DNA of 64,000 nucleotides from Thalassovita mediterranea. Lineage in GTDB: Bacteria > Pseudomonadota > Alphaproteobacteria > Caulobacterales > Hyphomonadaceae. Under the pieces are notes generated by a model. That model had not been told where the DNA came from. It saw only the letters and a list, made by a program, of their open reading frames with translations, and did not search any database. Both the position numbers and the translations under genes were made by a program. Numbering within the stretch: position 1 is the first letter of the stretch; each line of letters opens with the position of its first letter. Below are positions 37,095-46,460 of this stretch, piece after piece. Location of the stretch: assembly GCA_019448215.1 (NCBI GenBank), contig CP080408.1:62001-126000 (forward strand), written 5' to 3'.

Positions 37095-38903
37095 CTACTC
37101 CCCGAAAACCGCGCGCGCTTCTTCCTCGTCCATCATGGCCTGACGGACCTGTGGAATATTGGGGCCGCCATAGGACAGGAACTCGTCATGGAATTCTTTC
37201 CAGCCTTCGGTGCCCGTCGCATCCGGATAGTTCGCCGCCACCCAGTCATTGCGCAGCTTTCGGATCATCAGCTTGCCCATCGTGTAATTGAGATAGGCCG
37301 GATCATACGTGCCCCGCGCGGCCTGCTGCAGCGCATTGCCGCGGTCGATATAGCACTCCTCGCGGAACAGCTCGTAGCTGTCATCGACGCTCCAGCCCTG
37401 CGTATGCAGTCCAATCGTCGAAAGGTAGCGGCAATTGCGCAGCAGCGCGTTCGACAGCTGGCCGATTTTGGTTTCCGGGTCGCCATCATGCAGGCCCGCA
37501 TCCAGCATCATCTCTTCGGTATAGTGCGCCCAGCCCTCGGCGAAGGCGTAGCCGACAAACATCTGCCCGAAGACCGAGTCAGAGCGGTTGGCATGCAGGA
37601 AGTTCAGGAAGTGGCCCGGCCAGACTTCGTGGATCGTCGTGCCGAGAAGGTCCATCTTGCCCGGAATGTATTCGGCGCGCGTCGCCTCGTCCCAGCTCGG
37701 GTCCGGCGGCGAGATGTAATAGACCGACGGCATGCCTTCTTCATAAGGCCCCGGAATGGAAATGTAGGCTGAGTTCTGACGGCGATAGGGCGGCGACTCC
37801 GCGACCAGCGCTTCCTCGGTGCCCGGGATGGAGACAATGTCCTCATCGATCAGGAACTGCTTCAGCGCAGGCAGCGAGTCGCGCGCTTCCTGCACCGGGC
37901 CATTCTCCGGCTTGTTCGCCGCCATCTTGGCCATGCAGTCAGCCATGTTCGCGCCCGGGGCAAACACCGCGCAGGCTTCGGCCAGCGCATCCTGATTGGC
38001 CTTCAGGTCAGCACGCCCGATGGCTTCCAGCTCGTCGAGCGAAATGCCAACGCCTTCGGTCAGCGCGATCATGTTGGAGAATTTCTCCGGCCCGAGCGCG
38101 AAACCGTCCTCAGTGCCCTCTTCGCTCTCGATGTAGTCGGCAACAGAGCGCATGGCGGCCGCAGCTTCTGCGACCACGGCGTCATACTCGGCGATCAGCG
38201 CTTCGTCCTGAACCTCGGCAAAGGCCTCCCTCGCGCCGGTCTCATAATGATCAGCCAGCCCGTTAAAGCCTGCCGTGCCCAGCTTCACATAGGTCGCCGG
38301 CATGGGCAGCTTCAGATTGGCTTTCGCCTGCGCAGCGGCCTCGGGGACGTTCTTCGCGTATGCAATGAACGCCTTCATCCGCGTTTCCGCGTCAGCATAG
38401 GGCCGGGCGACATAGACGCTCGGGCCAAGCGGGCCGAGATAGAAGCTCGGATTGAGATGCGGCTGGTCAGCTTCGGTCAGCCAGAACAGCTCACCCTTCA
38501 TCGTGTTGATCAGATACTGGCGCTCGAACGCATCGGCCTCACTCAGGCTACCTGCATCCATTTCTTGCGCCAGCTCGATGGCAAACTGGCGATACAGGAT
38601 CTGCGCTTCGAGGCCCGCATCGCTCCAGTCTGGCAGCTGGCCGTCAAACTCATGCCGCCCCTGGCTGACAGCGAAGGTCGGATTAAGCTCGAAATACCCT
38701 TCAAGAAAGCTCTCCATGTAGCGGTCCCAGCTTAGCCCCTCGGCATTCAGCTCTGCAAACTCGCTTACGCTCGTGAGGATATCTGCCTCGCCAGAAACAG
38801 AGGCACTTGCCGTCTCCCCCGCCGCGCCGGTCTCAGGCGTCGCGCAGCCAGCAAGGACAAGCGTCAGCGCAGACGCGGCGAACATAAGGGGCTTCAGTGT
38901 CAT
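37095..38903 (-). CDS. DUF885-family exported metallopeptidase-like lipoprotein
   Basis: Probable zinc peptidase of the envelope; family function is not well established. It has 602 residues from MTLKPLMFAASALTLVLAGC, with a clear lipobox LAGC, so a lipoprotein. The conserved DUF885 zinc-like motifs are TIHEVWPGHFLNFLHANR and AFAEGWAHYTEEMMLDAG, consistent with an HExxGH/E gluzincin-like site. GAGGAG lies 9 nt before the start. It is followed at the 5' side by the small acidic gene and an M14 peptidase on the same strand, so several exported hydrolases are grouped. Confidence 0.87.
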   Translation of the reverse strand: MTLKPLMFAASALTLVLAGCATPETGAAGETASASVSGEADILTSVSEFAELNAEGLSWDRYMESFLEGYFELNPTFAVSQGRHEFDGQLPDWSDAGLEAQILYRQFAIELAQEMDAGSLSEADAFERQYLINTMKGELFWLTEADQPHLNPSFYLGPLGPSVYVARPYADAETRMKAFIAYAKNVPEAAAQAKANLKLPMPATYVKLGTAGFNGLADHYETGAREAFAEVQDEALIAEYDAVVAEAAAAMRSVADYIESEEGTEDGFALGPEKFSNMIALTEGVGISLDELEAIGRADLKANQDALAEACAVFAPGANMADCMAKMAANKPENGPVQEARDSLPALKQFLIDEDIVSIPGTEEALVAESPPYRRQNSAYISIPGPYEEGMPSVYYISPPDPSWDEATRAEYIPGKMDLLGTTIHEVWPGHFLNFLHANRSDSVFGQMFVGYAFAEGWAHYTEEMMLDAGLHDGDPETKIGQLSNALLRNCRYLSTIGLHTQGWSVDDSYELFREECYIDRGNALQQAARGTYDPAYLNYTMGKLMIRKLRNDWVAANYPDATGTEGWKEFHDEFLSYGGPNIPQVRQAMMDEEEARAVFGE

Positions 38904-39000
38904 GGGGGTCTCCTCAATGGGCAGGGCCGCCAAAGCGGCGGCCATTCGGCAGTCTGGATTGGGCGAACATCACCACGTCTGCGCCCGCACCGCAAACACG

Positions 39001-39026
39001 AAAAAGCCCGGCACACTGGCCGGGCT
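39001..39026 (-). terminator. Terminator after the small acidic protein gene
   Basis: Stem AGCCCGGC/GCCGGGCT with a 6-base loop, followed on the minus strand by TTTTT. It lies 15 bp after the stop at 39041 and before the DUF885 gene. It closely resembles the pnt terminator stem. Confidence 0.85.
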
Positions 39027-39040
39027 CTCTCAATTCGTAT

Positions 39041-39373
39041 CTAGCGCTTGGGGTCTTCCACGTCCGGGTCGACCACCGAATAGGCATCCTCAAGCAAATG
39101 CCCGTCCGGCTTTTTCTTCATCGCCGAATGGCCTTCGATCGTCTCGCTCGATGCATCGTCATGGTCGTCATTCGGTACATTTGGAAGGCGTTCATCCTCC
39201 ATATCGACAACGAGATCGGCTTCATGATCCGGCTGGTCAGCGATGGGCGAGCCATCCTTATAACCAGCACCTGCGGTGGACTGATCCTCTACATCTTCGC
39301 CCTTGCGAAAGCCCTCGCCATAGCCGCGCTGACGTTCCACTTCTTCAACTCTCTGATGGTCGCGCTCACTCAT
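39041..39373 (-). CDS. Small highly acidic protein of unknown function
   Basis: It has 110 residues from MSERDHQRVEEVERQRGYGE. It is rich in Asp, Glu, Gly and His, without hydrophobic core segments, signal peptide or TM helix, and is probably disordered (GAGYKDGSPIADQPDHEADL, VPNDDHDDASSETIEGHSAM). AGGAG lies 8 nt before the start. It is flanked by its own terminator and lies 63 bp downstream of the M14 peptidase gene. Family not recognised; composition recalls small stress-related acidic proteins, but that is only an impression. Confidence 0.6.
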   Translation of the reverse strand: MSERDHQRVEEVERQRGYGEGFRKGEDVEDQSTAGAGYKDGSPIADQPDHEADLVVDMEDERLPNVPNDDHDDASSETIEGHSAMKKKPDGHLLEDAYSVVDPDVEDPKR

Positions 39374-39436
39374 CGCGGGTCTCCTTTGTGACTGTTCACA
39401 TAGGAAACGGGCAAGGCGTGAGCGCGGTTCCAATCG

Positions 39437-42088
39437 CTATCGCGTATGCGCAGGCCCAAAGAGCACGGCATTCACCAGAAGCAGGTTCAGACCGTCGAGA
39501 TAGGCACGCGTCACCGGGCTTTGCGTGAAGGCGATCACCATGCCAGAGCCCTGCTGCTCTGCCATCAGATACGGCTTGTAGGCGAGCTGTGCCCGGTTCT
39601 CTTCCCAGAGATAGCCGCTCGCCACCAGCTCATCGGCCGCCGCATAGCGAAACACATTGGCGCCGTCGGCATCATTGAGAGGCCTGTAGATGGTTGAGCC
39701 CTGATAGAGCGCCACCGCCTCCTCATAGCCCGACGACAGCCAGTGGTCAGTATCTGCCACCACATTCGCCAGAACGCCCGGCACGCTGTCAGGTCGCGCG
39801 GTCTGGTTCGCCGTAACCGCGTCATAATCCTCATCGCTCTCGATAAGCAGGCCAGAGGCAGGCGTTTCCTCACCATCGCTGCGCTTTTCTTCCTCGGCGA
39901 GATAGGCCGTCTCCGCGCGCGCAGAGAGCAGCTTGTCATCGCCGCTCGTCAGAGCTCCAAGCGCACCCTCGAAACCGATCAGAACGCCGCCATTGCGGGT
40001 AAAGGTGGCAATGGCCGACTTCCCGGCCGCCCCGAGCTCGCTTTCAAAGCCCCAGCCGGCATCCGGCAGGATCAACACGTCGTAACGGCCAAGATTGGCG
40101 CGTTGCAGCGTGCCGACACGGATCGGCGCGACCGGAATACCGAGCTCCCGCTCCAGTACATAGCGCGCCGCGCCAGCATCCGTCGCGCTCGTCCCTTCGC
40201 CCCAGGCCATGGCGACTTTCGGCATGGTCAGGGCGACGAACTTGTCGCTGCCATAGTTCGGGCCGTCCTCGACCCAGCTCGACTGCAGCGCCACATATTC
40301 AGCGCCGATCTCCGTCGCGAGGCCATTCAGCGTGGTCGCAAGGCTGCTCTCATTGGCCGCCAGCGGGAAGACCACCGACCCACGCGGATATTCGCGCCCA
40401 TCGACCGTGAACGCCTCGGTCGTTGCGCGGCCCGTCAGGCCGGCATCCAGCGCGCTGAGCACGAGCTTTGCCTGCCCAGCATCGCTCCAGGGCACGACAT
40501 AGCCATAGGCCGCATTTGACGCCGTCAGCGCGGTGACCGGATCCTCGGCGCTCACCATGCTCGCATTGGAAACATTCACCTGCCCGCATGTCCGGCTCGT
40601 CACGCCTTCCATCAGCGGCATGGACCAGGCAGTCACGTCATAGAGCTCATGATTGAGGCCCCGATCGCGGCGCGACTCCTGCTCGTCGACAAAGTCTTCA
40701 GGCAGGCTCGTATCTTCGCTCAGCAGCGTCGTGATCCGCTTGCCGGACGGCTGCGCACGGTCGACTACCAGCGCCCCGTCAGGATAGCGCACGCCGCAGG
40801 CCTGCGCGCCCGGCGACAGGCGCTGAACGGTAATGTCCTGCGCGGCCAGCTTGCGCCCAAGCTGCTCTGCCTGCCAGCGCCGCTCGGAGAGATCGAACAC
40901 AAAGTACCGGTCGCTCGCCCCGCGCGCTTCAGCGGCGGCTTCACGCCGGTAGGAGGCAAAATCATTCAGGAACAGCGACTGGTTGTTCGCGACCACTTCC
41001 GCCGTCGACAGCGTCGCCACGAAGTGCTGCTCCACACCCTGCTTATAGGTCAGCACATCGCCAGTAGAGCGCTCATAGGCGAGCCCGCGCGCAGAGCCCT
41101 GCTCGTAGGTCATTGCGATCGCACCGCCGAGCGTTGGCCACATGTCGCCATAGCCCGGATAGAACGCGTCAAAGACCTCGCGGGTGAAATAGTCATAGCC
41201 GCGCTGGTCGAACCAGCGAGCATGATTGCGCCCGATCAGAACCTGCTTTTCCTTCTGGGCTTCAGTGATGTTCGGATTGAACGGGTCGGCGGCTGGCGCA
41301 AAGAAATAGCTCTCATCCCCGCCCATTTCGTGTGCGTCGACCACGACCACCGGATGCCATTCCAGCATGCTCGACACCCGGCCCCGCGTTTCCGGCTGGG
41401 ACAGGGTGAACCAGTCGCGGTTCATATCAAAGAGATAGTGATTGAAGCGCCCGCCCGGCCATGGCTCGTCATGTTCGGCGGTGTAGCGGTCCGCAAAAGG
41501 CGTGATCCCACGTGCCGCCTCGAAACTGTTGGTAAAGCGCGCCCGCCCGTCCGGGTTCTGCATCGGGTCGATCACGACGATCGTATTCGAGAGGATCGTA
41601 TCGACCGTCTCGTCGCTTTCCGCAGCCAGTAGGTGATAGGCGAGCGCCAAGCCCGCATCCGTGCTCGAAATCTCGTTTCCGTGGACGCCATAGGACAGCC
41701 AGACCACCGCAGGCGTCTCATCGATCAGGGAGCTGCGCTCACCCGCAGACAGCTCACCCGAAGCCAGCCGGCTCATATTCGCCTTGATTTCATCGAGGCG
41801 CGCCATGTTCTCCGGCGAAGAAATCACCGCATAGAAAAGCTCCCGGCCTTCCCAGCTTTCCGCATAGGGCGTGATCTGCATGCGGTCCGGCGCCGCGTCG
41901 GCCAGCGCTTCCATATAGTCGCGCGCTTCGGTGACAGTAGAAATCTCATCGCCCGGCGCATGACCTGCGACCTCTTCCAGTGTCGGAATGGCCGGGTCAG
42001 CCTGAATGGTCAGAAAGCTCTGCGCCCCTGCCTGCCCCGCCATCAGGGCGCCGCCCATCGCTACTGCAGCTATGACCCTAAACTTCAT
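39437..42088 (-). CDS. Exported M14-family zinc carboxypeptidase-like protein
   Basis: Large periplasmic or secreted peptidase. It has 883 residues. A signal peptide (MKFRVIAAVAMGGALMAGQA) is followed by an M14 domain. ISTVTEARDYMEALADAAPD and WEGRELFYAVIS lead to the zinc motif SYGVHGNEISSTDAG (HxxE), then IDPMQNPDGRARFTN and VVVDAHEMGGDESYFFAP. A long C-terminal region contains a glutamine-amidotransferase-like segment (YDVLILPDAGWGFES). Such M14 proteins are common in Sphingomonadales and Hyphomonadaceae. GGGGAGG lies 8 nt before the start at 42088. Substrate unknown. Confidence 0.87.
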   Translation of the reverse strand: MKFRVIAAVAMGGALMAGQAGAQSFLTIQADPAIPTLEEVAGHAPGDEISTVTEARDYMEALADAAPDRMQITPYAESWEGRELFYAVISSPENMARLDEIKANMSRLASGELSAGERSSLIDETPAVVWLSYGVHGNEISSTDAGLALAYHLLAAESDETVDTILSNTIVVIDPMQNPDGRARFTNSFEAARGITPFADRYTAEHDEPWPGGRFNHYLFDMNRDWFTLSQPETRGRVSSMLEWHPVVVVDAHEMGGDESYFFAPAADPFNPNITEAQKEKQVLIGRNHARWFDQRGYDYFTREVFDAFYPGYGDMWPTLGGAIAMTYEQGSARGLAYERSTGDVLTYKQGVEQHFVATLSTAEVVANNQSLFLNDFASYRREAAAEARGASDRYFVFDLSERRWQAEQLGRKLAAQDITVQRLSPGAQACGVRYPDGALVVDRAQPSGKRITTLLSEDTSLPEDFVDEQESRRDRGLNHELYDVTAWSMPLMEGVTSRTCGQVNVSNASMVSAEDPVTALTASNAAYGYVVPWSDAGQAKLVLSALDAGLTGRATTEAFTVDGREYPRGSVVFPLAANESSLATTLNGLATEIGAEYVALQSSWVEDGPNYGSDKFVALTMPKVAMAWGEGTSATDAGAARYVLERELGIPVAPIRVGTLQRANLGRYDVLILPDAGWGFESELGAAGKSAIATFTRNGGVLIGFEGALGALTSGDDKLLSARAETAYLAEEEKRSDGEETPASGLLIESDEDYDAVTANQTARPDSVPGVLANVVADTDHWLSSGYEEAVALYQGSTIYRPLNDADGANVFRYAAADELVASGYLWEENRAQLAYKPYLMAEQQGSGMVIAFTQSPVTRAYLDGLNLLLVNAVLFGPAHTR

Positions 42089-42313
42089 ACCAGCCTCCCC
42101 GGCACATCTACTCAATTTTCGCTGGCGCCAGCTAAAGCCGACGCAGGTCACCGCATCAAGTCACACCTCGTTGAATTGACCCGGCCACCTGCATTTGCCT
42201 CAGTTTGCGTCACACGCCCGCCTGCTGACCACCCGGCTCGCCGGATGGACTTGCCGCGCCACTTCATGCCACACCCCCAGATGTAAAGACTGTTGCAAAT
42301 GCAAAGGCCCGTC

Positions 42314-44701
42314 ATGACCGCCGATCTCGATCATCTCAAAACCATCGAACAGCGCCTGCTCTGGCTCTCGGCCTGGACGGTCCACAACGCCAACAATATC
42401 CGCAAGAAGGAAGACGGCGCGATCAAGGTGGGCGGCCACCAGGCGTCCTGTGCCTCCATGGTGCCGATCATGACGGCGCTCTATTTCAACACGCTGAAGC
42501 CGGAAGACCGCGTCGCCGTCAAACCGCACGCCTCGCCTGTCTTCCACGCCATGCAATACCTGATGGGCAACCAGACGCGCGAGAAGCTCGAGAATTTCCG
42601 CGGCTATGGCGGCGCCCAGTCCTATCCAAGCCGCACCAAGGACGTCGACGATGTCGACTTCTCCACCGGCTCTGTCGGTCTCGGCGTTGCGGCGACTGCC
42701 TTCAACTCCCTCGTGCAGGACTATGTCGCCGCCAAGGGCTGGCTAGGCGAGACCCCGCTTGGCCGGCAGGTCGCCCTCGTCGGTGACGCCGAACTCGACG
42801 AAGGCAATGTCTATGAATGCCTTCAGGAAGGCTGGAAGCACGACCTTCGCAACACATGGTGGATCATCGACTATAACCGCCAGAGCCTCGACGGCGTTGT
42901 CCATGAAGGCCTCTGGGAAAAGATCGATGCGATCTTCAAGGCCTTTGGCTGGCGTACCGTCGTGCTGCGCCATGGCGTCCTGCAGCGCGAAGCCTTCAGG
43001 GAGCCGGGCGGCGAGGCCCTGAAAGAGTGGATCCAGAACTGTCCGAACATGGACTACTCCGCCCTCACCTACAAAGGCGGCAAGGCCTGGCGCAAACGCC
43101 TGATGAACGACATTGGCGATCAGGGCGACGTCTCCGCCCTTCTCGACAAGCGCAGCGACGAGGAACTCGACGCCCTGATGAACAATCTCGGCGGCCAGTG
43201 CCTCGCAACGCTCACCGAAGCCTTCGACCAGATCGATGACGACAAGCCGACTGTCTTCCTCGCCTACACGATCAAGGGCTGGCAGACCCCGCTCGCAGGC
43301 CACAAGGACAATCATGGCGGCTTCATGAACAATCCCCAGTTCGCTGAATTCCAGAAGCGCATGGGCGTTCCGGAAGGCGAGGAATGGGACAAGTTCGCCA
43401 CCGTTGAGGAGGAAGAAGGCCTCCAGAAATTCCTCGATAGCGTTCCCTTCTTCGCGAAAGGCACGCGCCGCTACACCGCCCCGGCCATCAAATCCCCCGG
43501 CCCGGTCTGGCTGGATGACCGCGAACTCGCAACGCAGGCTGGTTTCGGCAAGATCCTCGACGCCCTCGCCCGCGGAGACTCCGATCTCGCCGACCACATC
43601 GTCACCATGTCGCCGGACGTGACCTCCTCAACCAACCTCACTGGCTGGGTCAATCGCCGCTCGCTCTTTGCCCGGCGTGAGGTCTCAGACACCTTCAAGG
43701 AGCAGTCGATCCCGTCCGCGCAAAAGTGGGAATTCTCGCCCGAAGGCCAGCATTTCGAGCTTGGCATCGCAGAGATGAACCTCTTCCTCCATCTCGGCCA
43801 GTGCGGGCTTGCGCACAGCCATTTCGGCACCCGCCTCATCCCGATCGGCACACTGTACGATCCGTTCATCGCGCGCGGCCTCGATGCCCTCAACTATGCC
43901 TGCTATCAGGATGCCCGTTTTATCGTCGCAGGCACTCCGTCCGGCATCACGCTCGCGCCCGAAGGCGGCGCCCACCAGTCGGTCGGCACGCAGCTCATCG
44001 GCATGAGCCAGGACGGCCTTGTCAGCTTTGAGCCAGCCTTCCTCGATGAGCTTTCCATCATCATGGACTGGAGCTTCGACTACCTCCAGCGCTCCGGCGA
44101 GAACGACCCGGATGAGCGCACATGGCTGCGCGATGAGACCGGCGGCTCGGTCTATCTCCGCCTCTCCACTCGCCCCATCGAACAGCTCGGCCCCCGCAAC
44201 CGCGACAATGAAGAGTTCCGGCGCGGCGTCGTCGACGGCGCCTACTGGCTACGTGAACCCGGGCCCAATTGCGAAGTTGTCATCGCCTATCAGGGCGTCA
44301 TCGCCCCGGAAGCCATCGAAGCAGCAGGCCGCATCGGCAATGACCGCCGGGATATCGGCGTCCTCGCCGTGACCTCAGCTGACCGTCTCAATTCAGGCTG
44401 GACCGCCGCCCGCCGCGCCCGCGCCAAAGGCCACAGCTCGGCGATGAGCCAGATCGAACGCCTCATGGCAAAAGTCCCGCGCGACGCGACTCTCATCACC
44501 GTCACCGACGGCCATCCCGCCACCCTCGCCTGGATCGGCTCCGTCGCCGGCCACATGACCGCCCCGCTCGGCGTCGAGCATTTCGGCCAGACCGGCACCA
44601 TCCCCGACCTCCACCGCCACTTCCAGATCGACACCGACGCCATCGTAAACGCCGCGAACCATCTGAGTGCGGGAAGGCGGATCAGGCTTTCAAATCCCTA
44701 A
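42314..44701 (+). CDS. AceE/transketolase-like thiamine diphosphate enzyme
   Basis: ThDP-dependent enzyme of the homodimeric pyruvate dehydrogenase E1/transketolase superfamily. It has 795 residues from MTADLDHLKTIEQRLLWLSA. The ThDP/metal motif is VGDAELDEGNVYECLQEGWK to DYNRQSLDG. Substrate-channel histidines lie in VGGHQASCAS and KPHASPVFHAM, and AGTPSGITLAPEGGAHQSVG is the E1 beta-like region. It is shorter than E. coli AceE (about 887). No E2, E3 or lipoyl gene is nearby, so it is an orphan E1-like protein and the substrate is uncertain. AAAGG lies 9 nt before the chosen ATG. Confidence 0.8.
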   Translation: MTADLDHLKTIEQRLLWLSAWTVHNANNIRKKEDGAIKVGGHQASCASMVPIMTALYFNTLKPEDRVAVKPHASPVFHAMQYLMGNQTREKLENFRGYGGAQSYPSRTKDVDDVDFSTGSVGLGVAATAFNSLVQDYVAAKGWLGETPLGRQVALVGDAELDEGNVYECLQEGWKHDLRNTWWIIDYNRQSLDGVVHEGLWEKIDAIFKAFGWRTVVLRHGVLQREAFREPGGEALKEWIQNCPNMDYSALTYKGGKAWRKRLMNDIGDQGDVSALLDKRSDEELDALMNNLGGQCLATLTEAFDQIDDDKPTVFLAYTIKGWQTPLAGHKDNHGGFMNNPQFAEFQKRMGVPEGEEWDKFATVEEEEGLQKFLDSVPFFAKGTRRYTAPAIKSPGPVWLDDRELATQAGFGKILDALARGDSDLADHIVTMSPDVTSSTNLTGWVNRRSLFARREVSDTFKEQSIPSAQKWEFSPEGQHFELGIAEMNLFLHLGQCGLAHSHFGTRLIPIGTLYDPFIARGLDALNYACYQDARFIVAGTPSGITLAPEGGAHQSVGTQLIGMSQDGLVSFEPAFLDELSIIMDWSFDYLQRSGENDPDERTWLRDETGGSVYLRLSTRPIEQLGPRNRDNEEFRRGVVDGAYWLREPGPNCEVVIAYQGVIAPEAIEAAGRIGNDRRDIGVLAVTSADRLNSGWTAARRARAKGHSSAMSQIERLMAKVPRDATLITVTDGHPATLAWIGSVAGHMTAPLGVEHFGQTGTIPDLHRHFQIDTDAIVNAANHLSAGRRIRLSNP

Positions 44702-44712
44702 CCCCCAAAGCC

Positions 44713-44752
44713 CGTCATCCCGGTTTCCGCAAAGCGGAACGCCGGGACCCAG
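44713..44752. repeat. CGTCATCCCGG/CCGGGACCCAG palindromic unit
   Basis: A single unit with the same ends as those around 56954-57690. It reads CGTCATCCCGG at one end and CCGGGACCCAG at the other, with an inner hairpin TTCCGC-AAA-GCGGAA. It lies 11 bp after the stop of the AceE-like gene. The unit has no T-tract. Confidence 0.78.
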
Positions 44753-44793
44753 ATTGGGAAACCTCTCAAAGTCCGCATGGTGAGCAAAGCATG

Positions 44794-44811
44794 CCCCAGC
44801 GAAAGCTGGGG
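44794..44811. repeat. GAAA-capped hairpin, third member
   Basis: CCCCAGC-GAAA-GCTGGGG, a perfect 7-bp stem with the same tetraloop as the inner hairpins at 27460 and 32060. The stem differs from those at the sixth pair, with compensation, and the outer arms of the other two copies are absent. Confidence 0.7.
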
Positions 44812-44956
44812 TCGAACCACGGGCGTGGGCGCGTCCGCCGCGATCACAGCACATCGCGCAACGTCCCACCTTCCCCTCCGCGCCCAAATCGCTAGGCTCA
44901 GCCACAGCACCAAGAACCGGCCGCATGAGACGGCCCGGCCCCGGAGGAGACCCGTC

Positions 44957-46420
44957 ATGCCTGTCCTGTCGCTCTCGCGCATTCTTGCCCATTGGGCCGC
45001 TATCCAGCCGGAGCGGGTCGCTGTCGATCATGAGGGCCACCAGATCACATGGGCGGACCTCGACGCGCGGACCAACCGGCTGGCCCGCGCCTATGCAGAC
45101 CTTGGCGTCAAGGAAAACGACTTCGTCACCATCGCCCTGCCCAACAGTCTTGAATTCTTCGAGGCGACCTTCGCGGCATGGAAGCTCGGCGCAACGCCGC
45201 AGCCGGTGTCTGCCCGCCTGCCGAAATATGAGCGCGACCAGATCGTCGAGCTTGGCAAGCCATCCCTCGTCGTCGGCGTCGCGGAGGGCGAGTATGCGCC
45301 CACCCCGTGCGTGCCCGCAGGCTTCACCCCGGATAGCCGCCTCTCTGAAGCAGAGCTGCCCGAGAAGACCGCCACTTCCCTGAAAGCGATGACGTCAGGC
45401 GGCTCCACGGGCCGCCCGAAACTCATCGTCTCAAAGCTTCCAGCTGAGTGGGACACCGACATGGATTTCCTCGAAATCCGCAATCAGGGCTCGATGCTGA
45501 TCCCGGGGCCGCTCTATCACAATGGCCCTTTCATGTGGGCCACCATCGCCCTCTTCAAAGGCGCGACCGTCGCCGTTACGACCCGTTTCGATGCCGAGAA
45601 AACGCTGGAGTTGATCGACCGGATGCAGCTCGAAACCGCCTATATGGTACCGACCATGATGCGCCGGATCTGGGCCCTGCCGGAAGAGGTCCGCACCCGC
45701 TATGACGTCTCGAGCCTCAATGCGCTCTGGCACCTTGCCGCCCCCTGCCCGCCCTGGCTGAAAGAGGCCTTCATTGAGTGGCTCGGCCCGGAAGTGATCT
45801 GGGAGCTTTATGGCGGCACAGAGGGCCAGGGCTCGACCACGATCCAGGGCACCGAATGGCTGACTCACAGGGGCAGTGTCGGAAGACCGGTTGAGACATG
45901 CGAGATGAAGATCGTCGGCGAGGATGGCGCCGAGCTGCCGCCCGGCGAAGTCGGCGAGGTCTTCCTCCGCCCGCTCGCAGGTCAGGGCACCTCCTATTAT
46001 TATCTCGGCGCAGAAGCCAAGGCGATCGAGGGCGGCTGGGAAAGCCTCGGCGATATGGGCTGGATGGACGAGGACGGCTATCTGTACCTCACTGACCGCA
46101 AGTCAGACATGATCATCGTTGGCGGCGCGAACATCTACCCGGCAGAGGTCGAGGCCGCGCTCGATGCGTTTCCGGGCGTCCGCAGCTCAGCCGTGATCGG
46201 CCTGCCGGATGAGGATATGGGCTCGCGCCTCCACGCCATCATCGACATGCCTGAAGGCGACCTCGACGAAGCCGCCCTTACCGCGCACCTCAAAGAGCGG
46301 CTGGTCACTTACAAGCAGCCGAAATCCATCGAACTCGTGCGCGAACCCCTGCGAGATGATGCCGGCAAGACCCGCCGCAAAGCCCTTCGCGAAGCACGGG
46401 TATCGCTCGCGGCGACCTGA
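44957..46420 (+). CDS. AMP-dependent acyl-CoA synthetase/ligase
   Basis: Activates a carboxylic acid with ATP and CoA. It has 487 residues from MPVLSLSRILAHWAAIQPER. The AMP-binding P-loop is MTSGGSTGRPKLIV, then ELYGGTEGQG (A5) and SLGDMGWMDEDGYLYLTDRK (A7/A8), with IIVGGANIYPAEVEA. The catalytic Lys is probably in DDAGKTRRKALRE. The compact size recalls bile-acid or aromatic CoA ligases, but substrate is not decidable. GGAGGAGA lies about 9 nt before the ATG; the frame extends upstream through repeat DNA, which is not coding. It is monocistronic. Confidence 0.9.
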   Translation: MPVLSLSRILAHWAAIQPERVAVDHEGHQITWADLDARTNRLARAYADLGVKENDFVTIALPNSLEFFEATFAAWKLGATPQPVSARLPKYERDQIVELGKPSLVVGVAEGEYAPTPCVPAGFTPDSRLSEAELPEKTATSLKAMTSGGSTGRPKLIVSKLPAEWDTDMDFLEIRNQGSMLIPGPLYHNGPFMWATIALFKGATVAVTTRFDAEKTLELIDRMQLETAYMVPTMMRRIWALPEEVRTRYDVSSLNALWHLAAPCPPWLKEAFIEWLGPEVIWELYGGTEGQGSTTIQGTEWLTHRGSVGRPVETCEMKIVGEDGAELPPGEVGEVFLRPLAGQGTSYYYLGAEAKAIEGGWESLGDMGWMDEDGYLYLTDRKSDMIIVGGANIYPAEVEAALDAFPGVRSSAVIGLPDEDMGSRLHAIIDMPEGDLDEAALTAHLKERLVTYKQPKSIELVREPLRDDAGKTRRKALREARVSLAAT

Positions 46421-46460
46421 ACCGGGATGTCGCCGCCCCCCCCCCGCAGCAAAATGAAGC

